64,000 nt of DNA from PALSA-1335 sp965231025 (lineage in GTDB: Bacteria > Patescibacteriota > Gracilibacteria > UBA1369): NCBI GenBank assembly GCA_965231025.1, contig OZ246407.1:744001-808000 (forward strand). Direction: 5' to 3'. The position numbers and the translations under genes were made by a program. Below, one piece after another: positions 17,116 through 26,897 of this stretch (its first letter is position 1; every line of letters begins with the position of its first letter). Under the pieces are notes generated by a model. That model was not told the DNA's origin. It did not search any database and saw only the letters and a list, made by a program, of their open reading frames with translations.

Positions 17116-17230
17116 CCAACGGCTTAAATGAAATAAAAAGCCCCACTATTATAAAAAGAACTAGGCAAAAGTCAAATTGTTCCCTAAAATCCCCCGCGAA
17201 CCCGAACAAATCGAAGGCTCTTGAAAGTTA

Positions 17231-17258
17231 TTGACAAAATTCAATACAGTGTTAAAAT
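17231..17258 (+). promoter_or_regulatory. Sigma-70-type promoter of the cyclase gene
   Basis: Consensus TTGACA (17231-17236), a 16-base spacer, TAAAAT (17253-17258). The ATG at 17282 is 23 bases further, giving a leader of about 15-17 bases. Confidence 0.7.
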
Positions 17259-17281
17259 AAGCACTTATATTCAACCATAGT

Positions 17282-20200
17282 ATGGCTAAACTTGACCGGG
17301 ACGCTCTCATGGTACAAGACATGGACCTGGCGCGGGAAACCCTGCTCCATGAGGACAAAAAACCCGATGAACCAAAACTCGCCAAAGATATCCATGAGGA
17401 CTGGGAAATCCTGAGCCGCGCGCGCCACCTGCCCGAAGCGGTCAAAGAAGAGGTTACTCAAGCGGTATACCGGATCGTTAAAAGCCAGAGAGCCCTGGCC
17501 CGACGGGTACTGCCACCCGGAATTTTAGAAAAAAATCTCGATTTTTACCGGCTGATGCTGGCCCTCAACGGAACCCTCGCGCAAAAAAAAGACAAGACAA
17601 AAGATGCCGACGACATGGCCGTCATCGCGAGAATGAAAAGAACCATTGCCCGCGACATCATCAAGCCAAGACTGGTCCGACATGTGGACGAATCGGTGAA
17701 CGGAATCATCGACGACAACAACGAGATGCCGCTTGAAGACATTATCGAAAGAGTGATCGCCCACCTGAAAAATGAATGCCTTGGAAAAAACGTTACTGGG
17801 GTTTCCTTTTATCTGGTCAACGAAGAAAACTATCATGGACAAGTCGATAAACTTACCAAAACCTCAATAGGGATCCCGGCGGTCAAAATGGACCGCGCCG
17901 ATTTTGAAGAAGACAAAGAAGGACTTCAACTGTTCGGAAACACCGGGACAAAACCGAGGACGACTCTCGACCGTCAGACCAACAAAATGTATTTCGAACT
18001 GAAGATAAACGGCAGACAACTGGGACTCCTGGAAATCGACCTCAAACCCGGAACCGAACTCAGCGACATCGAAACGCAATACATTGGACAGGCCATGAGC
18101 CGCCTCGACAGCAAAATCGACGAAGCTCTTCACAGCAAACGGCTCGACGTCATTGCCCGGAAAGCCCACCGGATTTTGGACGAACACGGCACCAAAGAAA
18201 AATTCGAGGAGGGCATTGCGGAGTTTATGGAACTGGTCTGCCTTTACAGTACCGCCTACGAGGCCGAAGTGATGGTGGACATCTTTGGGGATGGGAAAGA
18301 CTGGTTTGCCAAGCGGTTTAACGATGACCGGGAAATAACTCCGATCGAAATGGACAGCGGAATGAAGGCCGAAGTGAAGATTCCGTCAACGAGCAGGAGG
18401 GTCAACGAAAAAAGAGCCCTGGTTCTGGACATCATCGACACAACCAATCTCCACGACAGTGACGAACAACGGGAAATCATCGGAAAAGTGATATTCAGAA
18501 CAAAAAAAGGAGCCGGAGAACTGACGAACGAAGACCACACGATCCTCACCCTCTGTTCCGAAATCCTCAGCAGTCACATGCTGACCTGGCGCAACGACCT
18601 CAAGCTGAGAACCGAAGGCGTCGACCCCCAGATCGCCCGCACCACCATGCGGAACGGAATGGCGGACATCGTGAAAGAGACCCTGACCGTTTTCTACACC
18701 GACATCGCCGGATACACCTATATCTGCGAAATACTGAAAGAAGCCCTGGAAGACGAAGACACCATGCAGGACATTGAAACACTCCGCGCAGTTTTGGAAG
18801 AGTTCCTCAATCTTATCCAGAAAACCGGGCAGATGTACGGAGGAGTATGGGACAAAGCCGTGGGGGACATGGGACTCATGGAGTTTGGGACCCCAATCGA
18901 CCAGAACGGGAAAGATCCCCTGGGGCATAATGCCACACAAAGACGCCCCGAATTCTTCGCAAACAACGCACTCAAGGCCGCATTACTCGTACGCCACAAA
19001 CTCGGGGAAGTTTCACAGGTTTTCAGAACCAAACTTCTTGAGATCGCCCACAAAAAATATACGAGCGGACTGAAAAAGCTGGAAGACCTCGATGTGGATG
19101 AACAAAACGCGCTCCTGAAAAAACTTGAGGATGAAACGCGCCTTTCGCCAAAAATCGCCACCACGACTTCGGTATACACCGGAGACGTGGGCTTTATGAG
19201 GCTCAAACTGGGAGCGGCGGACGACTGGACGGCAATCGGCGACCCCATGAACTCCGCGGCACGCGTCCAGGGGTCCAGCCTTAAAATGGAAATCCGCATT
19301 CCCCTCCTCACACGGGACCTTGTGGCTCCGCTGATGAACATGAACCAGCCGATTCCTTTCAACGACGAAGGCGGTGCGGAGACCTGGGCCGAGTTCTTCA
19401 AAAACAGGCTCGGAATAGACCCGGAAAAGGTCGAAGTCCAATTCATCGAGCATTACGAAGGGCACAAAAATAAAGCCGGACGAAACGTGACATTCACCGT
19501 AAGCATCAAAGAAAGACGCTGCGACGGAATTGCACCCAAATCCCGCATGCAGATCGACAAACTTCTGGAATACGAAGGGGAAGAGTTCGCCATTGAATCA
19601 CGCAAACCGTCGGAAGGAAACATGATCAGTTTTAAACTCAAAACCGTCCACCCGGACCCGGCCCAGGCCGTGAGCTTCTACGTCGATATTCCGCAGGCGG
19701 CCATCGAAGAACGCGTCGTACGGTACAAGTCACCCCAGGCGCTCGCGAAAAGAACAAAGTCGGGCTCCACAAACTCCCTCCTGGTACAAAACGGGAAACT
19801 GGTGGAATTTGTCTGGAAATCCATTGAAGAAGACCAGGACAAACAACTGGAAGAGTTGGCCGACAACCTGGGAAGATCAAAGGAAAAAATGGTGGTGTAC
19901 ACCAAAACGATTCCGACGGGCTGCTATGAACTGAACAACGAAAAACCTGACAAAGACCCGAACCACACCGTATTGAGCATCAGAAAGGGCAACCACATTT
20001 TTGACGTAAGGGTAAATAACTGCAAAATCCTTTCCGGCCCGGGAGCAATCATCGCCGACGCGGACACGCTTTATGATTTCCAATCCTTTTACGAGACGAT
20101 CAGAGGGAGCGTAAACCCGGGAAATCCCGTGGTGTTCGTCAGAAAAAGAAAGTTTTACAAGATAGATCCGGCAGATGCGGAACTGTACCTGATGCCGATC

Positions 20201-20452
20201 CGTACCCGGACGGAAACCGACATGATCAACCAGGAACGAGGATCCCGGACATCCAGCACCCCTCCCGCCCGCTCCAACTCGATCATGCCGTCCGCGCCAA
20301 GCACGTTGACGTCGAATTTTGCGCCAAAAGGCACATCAAAATTCTGGTCAACCATCGCGGAACAGGTCGAACAACTCAAAAAACTGGAACCCGAATCCCG
20401 CAAAGAGTTCTTTGCCGCCAACTGGGAGAGTAACATTACAAAAGAAGACTAA
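17282..20452 (+). CDS. Class III nucleotide cyclase with GAF-like sensor domains
   Basis: A 1056-residue soluble protein. After a helical N-terminus come two GAF-like regions (about 150-290 and 310-455). The class III cyclase domain starts at about 465: metal-binding Asp474 in FYTDIAGYT and Asp529 in KAVGD, purine-recognising Lys525, then Thr650, Asn657 and Arg661 in TAIGDPMNSAARV. The Lys/Thr pair is the adenylate-cyclase choice, so cAMP is the likely product. About 115 residues (530-645) separate the two halves, longer than usual. Residues 690-1056 are unrecognised and end in a Ser/Pro/Thr-rich linker and a helix. No transmembrane segment. No cAMP receptor is seen in the window. The stop overlaps that of gyrB. 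Confidence 0.82.
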   Translation: MAKLDRDALMVQDMDLARETLLHEDKKPDEPKLAKDIHEDWEILSRARHLPEAVKEEVTQAVYRIVKSQRALARRVLPPGILEKNLDFYRLMLALNGTLAQKKDKTKDADDMAVIARMKRTIARDIIKPRLVRHVDESVNGIIDDNNEMPLEDIIERVIAHLKNECLGKNVTGVSFYLVNEENYHGQVDKLTKTSIGIPAVKMDRADFEEDKEGLQLFGNTGTKPRTTLDRQTNKMYFELKINGRQLGLLEIDLKPGTELSDIETQYIGQAMSRLDSKIDEALHSKRLDVIARKAHRILDEHGTKEKFEEGIAEFMELVCLYSTAYEAEVMVDIFGDGKDWFAKRFNDDREITPIEMDSGMKAEVKIPSTSRRVNEKRALVLDIIDTTNLHDSDEQREIIGKVIFRTKKGAGELTNEDHTILTLCSEILSSHMLTWRNDLKLRTEGVDPQIARTTMRNGMADIVKETLTVFYTDIAGYTYICEILKEALEDEDTMQDIETLRAVLEEFLNLIQKTGQMYGGVWDKAVGDMGLMEFGTPIDQNGKDPLGHNATQRRPEFFANNALKAALLVRHKLGEVSQVFRTKLLEIAHKKYTSGLKKLEDLDVDEQNALLKKLEDETRLSPKIATTTSVYTGDVGFMRLKLGAADDWTAIGDPMNSAARVQGSSLKMEIRIPLLTRDLVAPLMNMNQPIPFNDEGGAETWAEFFKNRLGIDPEKVEVQFIEHYEGHKNKAGRNVTFTVSIKERRCDGIAPKSRMQIDKLLEYEGEEFAIESRKPSEGNMISFKLKTVHPDPAQAVSFYVDIPQAAIEERVVRYKSPQALAKRTKSGSTNSLLVQNGKLVEFVWKSIEEDQDKQLEELADNLGRSKEKMVVYTKTIPTGCYELNNEKPDKDPNHTVLSIRKGNHIFDVRVNNCKILSGPGAIIADADTLYDFQSFYETIRGSVNPGNPVVFVRKRKFYKIDPADAELYLMPIRTRTETDMINQERGSRTSSTPPARSNSIMPSAPSTLTSNFAPKGTSKFWSTIAEQVEQLKKLEPESRKEFFAANWESNITKED

Positions 20453-22377
20453 ATATCCAGATTCTTCACCTTCTTGGCGTGAGCCTGGATAAACTTCTTG
20501 CGCGGAAGCACTTCCGCCCCCATCAGAGTTTCAAACACGCGGTCTGCATCTTCGGCATCAACAATATTTACCTTGTACATCATACGGCGCTGAGGATCCA
20601 ACGTCGTTTCCCAGAGCTGTTCAGGATTCATTTCACCAAGACCCTTGTAGCGCTGGATTCCGACCTTGGAAGGATCAGGGAATTTCTTGAGTGCCTCTTC
20701 CTTTTTTTCCTCAAGGTACACATACTCAACCTTTTTTCCGGCGGTGAGTTTATACAAAGGGGGCTGGGCAATAAACAAATGCCCCCCGTCAATGACCGGA
20801 CGCAAATAACGGTAGAACATCGTCATCAAAAGAGTCCGGATATGCGCGCCATCGACATCGGCATCCGTCATGATCACCACGCGGTCGTAACGGAGCTTGG
20901 TAATGTCCAAAACGTCACCGATACCGATACCCAATGCGATAATCAATGCTTTGATTTCGTTGTTTGCCAGCATCTTGTCCATACGCGCCTGTTCCACATT
21001 CAAGATTTTACCTTTCAGCGGAAGAATGGCCTGGAACTCACGATTGCGGCCCTGTTTTGCAGAACCTCCTGCGGAATCACCCTCCACCAGGTAAAGCTCG
21101 GAACTCTTGGGATCGCGTGAAGTGCAATCGGCGAGTTTACCCGGCAAAGTCATACCCTCCAGGGCACCTTTGCGGATAACGGTGTCACGTGCGGCACGGG
21201 CGGCTAAACGGGCACGGGCGGCCAAAGCGCACTTCATGAAAATAGCTTTGGCATCCTGCGGATGCTCCTCCATGTACTGCGTGAATGTTTCACCGAAAAC
21301 GTTTTCAACGGCCGTTCTCATTTCGGCATTTCCAAGCTTGCTCTTGGTCTGACCTTCAAACTGCGGATTGCTGAGTTTAACGGAAATCACCGCCGTAAGG
21401 CCTTCACGCACGTCTTCAGCCGAGAGGTTATCCTCTTTTTCTTTCAGCAGGGCGAACTGGCGGGCATAGTTATTGATCGTACGGGTCAGCGCGGAACGGA
21501 ACCCGGTAAGATGCATACCTCCTTCAGTCGTATGGATATTGTTGGCGAAGGTATACATGGTTTCGTTAAAGGTCGAAGAATACTGGAGCGCAACTTCGAT
21601 CATGCCTTCCGGAGCATCCTTCTCGAGATAAACAATCTCGCTGAGCGCCTCCTTGTTTTTATTAAGATGCTGGACGTACGACTTGATTCCGCCTTCGAAA
21701 TGGAACTGATAACGCTTGACCTCTTCCCGTTCATCCATCACGCGGATCGTCACCCCCTTGGTAAGGTAAGCCTGCTGCCGTAAACGGTTCAGCACGGTGA
21801 CAAAATCAAAAACGGTACTTTCAAAAATAGTTGAATCAGGCCAAAAACGTATCTTCGTTCCCTGCCTATCGCTTTTGCCGACAACTTCAACCTCGCCCTG
21901 TGGTTCACCTTTTTTATACGTCTGTTCGTAAACTTTTCCATCGCGGTAAACATTGGCGACCAGTTTCGTGGAAAGGGCGTTCACAACGGATGAACCCACC
22001 CCATGCAAACCACCGGAGACCTTGTATCCGCCGCCCTCGCCGAATTTACCACCGGCATGCAATACCGTAAGAACGGTTTCCAAAGCGGATTTCCCGGTCT
22101 TGGAATGCTTATCCACCGGAATACCACGACCATCGTCATCGACGGAACAACTGCCGTCCTCATGGATAATGACATCAATATTTTTGCAAAAACCAGCCAT
22201 CGCCTCATCGATGGCGTTATCCACGACTTCCCAGACGAGATGATGCAGACCGGCAATATCCGTGGTACCGATGTACATACCCGGACGTTTGCGAACCGCC
22301 GAAAGACCTTCCAAAACCTGAATATTCTCTGCACTGTAGGATGAAGCTTTCGTGTCGTTCTTTTTCTGTGCGTTCAT
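20449..22377 (-). CDS. gyrB: DNA gyrase subunit B
   Basis: A 642-residue ATPase subunit of gyrase, which introduces negative supercoils together with GyrA. The GHKL ATP site is present (VVDNAIDEAMAG, DDGRGIPVD, GLHGVGSSVVNALS), as are the transducer domain and the TOPRIM region with EGDSAGGSAKQGRNR and the acidic DADVDGAHIRTLL. The C-terminus IQRYKGLGEMNPEQLWETT is typical. No E. coli-type insertion. It has its own promoter about 90 bases upstream and converges on the cyclase gene. gyrA lies 7.5 kb away on the other strand. Confidence 0.98.
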   Translation of the reverse strand: MNAQKKNDTKASSYSAENIQVLEGLSAVRKRPGMYIGTTDIAGLHHLVWEVVDNAIDEAMAGFCKNIDVIIHEDGSCSVDDDGRGIPVDKHSKTGKSALETVLTVLHAGGKFGEGGGYKVSGGLHGVGSSVVNALSTKLVANVYRDGKVYEQTYKKGEPQGEVEVVGKSDRQGTKIRFWPDSTIFESTVFDFVTVLNRLRQQAYLTKGVTIRVMDEREEVKRYQFHFEGGIKSYVQHLNKNKEALSEIVYLEKDAPEGMIEVALQYSSTFNETMYTFANNIHTTEGGMHLTGFRSALTRTINNYARQFALLKEKEDNLSAEDVREGLTAVISVKLSNPQFEGQTKSKLGNAEMRTAVENVFGETFTQYMEEHPQDAKAIFMKCALAARARLAARAARDTVIRKGALEGMTLPGKLADCTSRDPKSSELYLVEGDSAGGSAKQGRNREFQAILPLKGKILNVEQARMDKMLANNEIKALIIALGIGIGDVLDITKLRYDRVVIMTDADVDGAHIRTLLMTMFYRYLRPVIDGGHLFIAQPPLYKLTAGKKVEYVYLEEKKEEALKKFPDPSKVGIQRYKGLGEMNPEQLWETTLDPQRRMMYKVNIVDAEDADRVFETLMGAEVLPRKKFIQAHAKKVKNLDI

Positions 22378-22464
22378 GGAAATGAGGAAAAATTTAAGTC
22401 TTTAAGCCACATCTGAAGGCATGTACCTACAAAAAAGATTCACACCTCAAAAAAGGCCAATGGG

Positions 22465-22492
22465 AATATATCACAACTGTGTACCAATGCAA
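22465..22492 (-). promoter_or_regulatory. Promoter of gyrB
   Basis: On the minus strand TTGCAT, a 16-base spacer, then TATATT preceded by TGA (extended -10). The leader to the gyrB ATG is about 80 bases, long for this window and a possible site of control. Confidence 0.6.
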
Positions 22493-22495
22493 TAG

Positions 22496-24961
22496 TTAAG
22501 ACTGGGGTTTTCCCGCTTCAAATGCAGCCTTTACCTGGGCGGAAACATCGGCCAAATTCAAACTTCCCTCCACGGGTTTGTCACCCGCCGCCGTATGAAC
22601 AACCAGATTGGTGACAATACTATTCTTCCCGTCGACGTCAAAGGAGAAACTAATGGACTGGTCTGAAACGAGAATGGCGTTGCCGACGGTAAAAAAGCTC
22701 TTGGAAAGATCATTGATGACAAGATCCGCCTCCGTCGTGCCGATATCGCCCGCCTTAAGTTTTTGGATGAGCAGAATCTTTGCGACACGCTCCGTCTTCG
22801 ACACGGTCGGAACAGGGACAGGAGTTGGAGAAGGTTCCGGCTCAGGCTGAACTGCGGGCTGTGGCTTAGGCTGCTGAGTCTTTGTTTTGACCAGCAATTC
22901 CAAATTCGAAAGCTTTACCGGTTCAGTCGACAGCAACGCATTCCCGGCGTATATCTCGGAAAGAAGCTTGTTGTTCCAATCATACTGACCACGGACGCTT
23001 ACTCCAGCCACCGCGACGTTGCTGACGGAAATACTCCGCTGACTGATATCCCGCAAAGTGCCCAAAGAAACCGATGTCGCCCCTATGGCGGCAAAATCTT
23101 TCTGGATCTGAGACAAAATCTGATCGGTGGTGACCACGGGAGCCGTCTGGTTTCCCAGAATCTCCTGGCGAACCTCGTCAATGCTGATCTGCTCCTCCTG
23201 GGCCTGGACAAACTCCTGAAACTGATTCTTTCGGGAAGCCCCGTGCAACGTCGTCCCGACATATTCAGGTGAGTTCAAATACCGGAAAAAGACTCCAAAA
23301 TCTTCCAGACGTTTGGCATACAGTTCATTCACGGCAACCTGCTGATCTGGCGGCAACTGAAGATCGTCCGCCTCCCTGAACAAACGGAACACGATCTGCT
23401 TGGCATCATCCACGGCTATTTTATCGGCAAGGAAATACGTCTTCAGCTGACGGAGAAAATCAATTTTGGTACTGACGATCGTCTGCTTTTCTTCGTTTTT
23501 ACCCTCACCGTCCGGCAGAAGGGCTAACCACTGTTGTTCAAGCTGGCTCTTCATCGCGAAGAAACGGTCGCGGTAAAATATCGGATAATTCCGGATCAGG
23601 TTGTCCATGATCTGATTCTCCTCCGCCAAAATATTGCGCATCCGTCCGAGACGTGTTTTTTCCTGATCAACAATCTGGGTAAACTGGGCAAAATAATCCT
23701 CTAGCGCCTGGCGCGCGGACTGGGAACTTGTATCCGCAAGATCGTAAACGCTGTTCATGGTACTGCGGACAAGCAGGAACTTCTCGCGGATTTCATCTTC
23801 CCCGCTTCCGAGACGGGAAAGCAAATAGTTCGAAACGGCTGATTTTGCCGGAGCCAGTGAATCATCCGGCGAAACATATGCCATTTGATCGTACTCATTG
23901 CGAATCCTCTGCAAAACCACAGCCCCATAAACATCACCCCGGGCGGGAACTTCCTCGTCGAGCAGTTTCTTAAAAAGATCCAGACGCTCCGCGGCTTTGG
24001 TCGTCTGCCCAAAAAGCAAAAGGTATTTGGCATCGCCGAAATGATCGAAAATATCATCATTCGTCCTGTCAAAAACCTTCGATTCCGAAAAAGTGAGAAA
24101 ATTATAAAAACGATGAACGGCAGGACCAAAGGTGTTGTTGATGTCCGAAATCTTCAGCCCGCGCGAACGGATCGCCTGGGAGGAATCATCGGCAATTTTA
24201 TTCTCCAGTACCGCATCCAGCTTCACATTCTCCTTCAGCCAGGTATCTGTGCTCAAAACCTGGGGATCGATGGTTCCGAAGGGAAACTCCTTCACGAGTT
24301 TTGAATAAAAAAGTTTGCGAAGCGTGGTTTCATTCTTCGCAATTTTATCGGCATAGACGGTCGTCTGATTTCCCTCGGCAAGCAGATAACTGTTGATAAA
24401 CTCGTCGTCCGGAAAGAGTTTTGCCGTTTGAGCCTTGAAATCCAGCGGAACCAACCCGACACTCGCCTGGTGTCGATGAGCGTAAACCGTCGTTTTCTGG
24501 TCATCCAGACTCACATCCACCGCAGCATAATCCGGAATAACATAAGCCCCGTTGGCGACGACATTCAGTCTGGCCGACGTGTAAAGGCTGTTCATCCATA
24601 AACGTCCCCGGGTAAGATTCAACACATACGCGTCGTGCTGGGCATCAAGAACATCCACCCCCACCACCGCGTTCTGCGAAAGCCGGACCAAACCGCGATC
24701 CGAAAAGCGAAGCTGAACGCCGCTGCCCGATTTCACCTCGATGACATCACCGGCCTGGAGCTCCTGAAGAGACTCCCCGTCAAAAGTCTGCGTGACGCCC
24801 CCCCTGGCGACATCGGCGGACTGCCCCGAAGGAACCAAAACGGTAAGATGTCCTTTGAGTTTGATTTCCTCCGGTCCGGCAAAAACCCGTTCCAGTCCCA
24901 AAGTCCCCAAAAAGACGACGAGCGCCAGAGTCACGATGACGAGTTGTTTTATGCTTTTCAT
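22496..24961 (-). CDS. Exported FecR-domain protein with long helical region
   Basis: An 821-residue exported protein. The signal peptide or anchor covers 1-28. Residues 45-170 resemble the FecR domain: a GDVIEVKSGSGVQLRFSDRGLVRLSQNAVV-like β-rich segment, shown here in part, with LNLTRGRLWMNS. Residues 230-560 are mostly α-helical and contain repeated Leu-rich helices. A proline-rich linker (PEPEPSPTPVPVP, about 705-720) precedes a C-terminal β-domain of about 100 residues. FecR domains sense or bind at the cell surface. No sigma factor or TonB gene is nearby, so the classical FecR signalling role is unlikely. It is divergent from the S41 protease. Confidence 0.75.
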   Translation of the reverse strand: MKSIKQLVIVTLALVVFLGTLGLERVFAGPEEIKLKGHLTVLVPSGQSADVARGGVTQTFDGESLQELQAGDVIEVKSGSGVQLRFSDRGLVRLSQNAVVGVDVLDAQHDAYVLNLTRGRLWMNSLYTSARLNVVANGAYVIPDYAAVDVSLDDQKTTVYAHRHQASVGLVPLDFKAQTAKLFPDDEFINSYLLAEGNQTTVYADKIAKNETTLRKLFYSKLVKEFPFGTIDPQVLSTDTWLKENVKLDAVLENKIADDSSQAIRSRGLKISDINNTFGPAVHRFYNFLTFSESKVFDRTNDDIFDHFGDAKYLLLFGQTTKAAERLDLFKKLLDEEVPARGDVYGAVVLQRIRNEYDQMAYVSPDDSLAPAKSAVSNYLLSRLGSGEDEIREKFLLVRSTMNSVYDLADTSSQSARQALEDYFAQFTQIVDQEKTRLGRMRNILAEENQIMDNLIRNYPIFYRDRFFAMKSQLEQQWLALLPDGEGKNEEKQTIVSTKIDFLRQLKTYFLADKIAVDDAKQIVFRLFREADDLQLPPDQQVAVNELYAKRLEDFGVFFRYLNSPEYVGTTLHGASRKNQFQEFVQAQEEQISIDEVRQEILGNQTAPVVTTDQILSQIQKDFAAIGATSVSLGTLRDISQRSISVSNVAVAGVSVRGQYDWNNKLLSEIYAGNALLSTEPVKLSNLELLVKTKTQQPKPQPAVQPEPEPSPTPVPVPTVSKTERVAKILLIQKLKAGDIGTTEADLVINDLSKSFFTVGNAILVSDQSISFSFDVDGKNSIVTNLVVHTAAGDKPVEGSLNLADVSAQVKAAFEAGKPQS

Positions 24962-24983
24962 AAGGCAAATTCTTAATCTCTAT

Positions 24984-25012
24984 ATTATACAGGAAATCAC
25001 CCAAGGGGTCAA
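24984..25012 (-). promoter_or_regulatory. Promoter of the FecR-domain gene
   Basis: On the minus strand TTGACC (25012-25007), a 17-base spacer, and consensus TATAAT (24989-24984), 22 bases before the ATG. Confidence 0.8.
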
Positions 25013-25135
25013 CAGACAAAACGGCACGATAACGGCTGAGAGGAGCCAAAAAATGCCAGATTGTTTTTATAATGCGCATCATTTATAATTTCAGCATAAT
25101 TTTTGCTCAATTATCCGCTGAAAACCCGTTTATCT

Positions 25136-26893
25136 ATGAAAAAACATTCCCTGAAAAAACTGATGGCCGGATGTCTGACCATTCTGGCTATTTTTGTCCA
25201 ATCCCAGGCGGCTTTTGCCTCCTTCAGCGACGTATTTGAGAACAATCCCCAGGCTGAAGCCATCATGGTTCTCCAACACCGGAAAGTTATCAGCGGCTAT
25301 CCCGACGGAACCTTCAAACCCGACAAACTCATCAACCGGGCGGAATTCCTCAAGATGGCTTTTAATGACATGGGATACCGGGCGGCTCCGAACATGGATA
25401 AAACCGCGTTCGTGGACGTGCCCGCAGACAACTGGATCGCCCCGTACGTAAAAAAAGCGCTTGAAATAAGCATCATTAGTGCGAACGGCCCAAATCCCGT
25501 TTTTTCACCGGCCAATCCGATCACCAGGGTGGAAGCCATGAAGATTGCCTTCCCTATTTCGGGAATCGCCACTCCGTACTACACGGACATCGATCCGTCC
25601 GAACTGTTCCAGGACGTAAGCGCCAGGGCATGGTACGCGTACCTCGCCCGTGCGGCAAAACTCCACGGCATCGTTTCGTCAAAACGCCCCGAACTCTTCT
25701 GGGCAAAACACCTTATGACCAGGGGGGACGCCGCGGAACTGATTTATGAACTCCAGCTCGCGCGTGACGACGGAGGAATATTCATAAGCGTCGAACCGTC
25801 AGACCCGACGGAAGGAATCGACCAGGTCTCTATGGATCTCCTGAACAACCCGAAATTCGCCATTCTCCTCGACGTATGGAAAAAAGCGAACACCGACTTC
25901 TACAACAAGGCGAACATCAACCAGGACGAGCTCGTGTACGGAGCCATCAAGGGTCTTGTCGAAAAACTTGGCGACCAGTACACCGTATTTGAAGAACCGA
26001 GCGACGCGTTGGGATTGCAGGAATACCTCCAGGGCGAATTTGAAGGTATCGGCACGGTCATCGACATCATCGACAACAACATCGTCATCATGAAAACATT
26101 GCCCGAATCCCCCGCCGAAAAAGCCGGACTCCAGACCGGAGACATGATCAAAAAAATCAACGGTCAGGCCGTCGACGCCCTGACCATCAACCAGGTTTTG
26201 AACCTAATACGGGGTCAGGCCGGAACAACCGTAAACCTGACCATTCAAAGGAGCAGCCAAACCATAGATGTCAGCATGGTAAGGGCAAAAATCACCTTCA
26301 GTTCGATCAGTGAAAAAATGATCGGAGGTATTGGATACGTTTCCGTTACGGAGTTCACCGACAGCAGCCCCGAAGACTTCACAAAAGCCCTCTCCAACCT
26401 CGCGACGTCTTCACCGAAAGGGTACATCCTTGATCTCAGGAGCAATCCGGGCGGATACCTGGACAGCTCAATCGAGATGCTTGGACACTTCATCGAAAGC
26501 GGAAAAACCGTTGTAACGACAAAGTCCGCCGACGGAGGGACGAGGGAATTCAAAACCACAGGAACCGCTGAGCTCAAAGGAAAACCACTGATCGTACTCG
26601 TTGACGACGGAAGCGCGTCCGCGGCGGAAATCATGGCCGGGGCGCTGCAGGATCTGAAGCTGGGAAAACTCCTGGGAACAAAAACCTATGGAAAAGGCAG
26701 CGTTCAGGAAATCACCAACTACACCGACGACTCGCTCCTGAAAATCAGCATAGCCCACTGGCTCACGCCAAACGGCCGGGACATCAACGGGATAGGATTA
26801 ACGCCCGACATTCTGGTGGAACTCGACCAGCAGCAACTTTTGAACGGCAAAGACAACCAGCTTCAAAGAGCACTCGACATACTGAATATGTAA
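25136..26893 (+). CDS. SLH-domain S41-family C-terminal processing protease
   Basis: A 585-residue exported serine protease. The start is ATG at 25136, which begins a normal signal peptide (MKKHSLKKLMAGCLTILAIF); an upstream TTG would add 11 odd residues. Order: signal peptide 1-30, three SLH repeats (about 30-210, including VISGYPDGTFKPDKLINRAEFLKM in part), a helical linker, a PDZ domain (about 290-380, ITVIDIIDNNIVIMKTLPESPAEKAGLQ region), and the S41 domain. The Ser/Lys dyad is Ser495 in DDGSASAAE and Lys520 in TYGKGSVQE, 25 residues apart as in Tsp/CtpA. It would cleave proteins at the wall. TATAAT motifs at 25068 and 25084 may be its promoter. Confidence 0.92.
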   Translation: MKKHSLKKLMAGCLTILAIFVQSQAAFASFSDVFENNPQAEAIMVLQHRKVISGYPDGTFKPDKLINRAEFLKMAFNDMGYRAAPNMDKTAFVDVPADNWIAPYVKKALEISIISANGPNPVFSPANPITRVEAMKIAFPISGIATPYYTDIDPSELFQDVSARAWYAYLARAAKLHGIVSSKRPELFWAKHLMTRGDAAELIYELQLARDDGGIFISVEPSDPTEGIDQVSMDLLNNPKFAILLDVWKKANTDFYNKANINQDELVYGAIKGLVEKLGDQYTVFEEPSDALGLQEYLQGEFEGIGTVIDIIDNNIVIMKTLPESPAEKAGLQTGDMIKKINGQAVDALTINQVLNLIRGQAGTTVNLTIQRSSQTIDVSMVRAKITFSSISEKMIGGIGYVSVTEFTDSSPEDFTKALSNLATSSPKGYILDLRSNPGGYLDSSIEMLGHFIESGKTVVTTKSADGGTREFKTTGTAELKGKPLIVLVDDGSASAAEIMAGALQDLKLGKLLGTKTYGKGSVQEITNYTDDSLLKISIAHWLTPNGRDINGIGLTPDILVELDQQQLLNGKDNQLQRALDILNM

Positions 26894-26897
26894 GCAT

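Noticed and set aside
25103..25135. TTG start giving the S41 protease an 11-residue extension
   Set aside because: The ATG at 25136 begins a textbook signal peptide; the extension lies in the promoter region.
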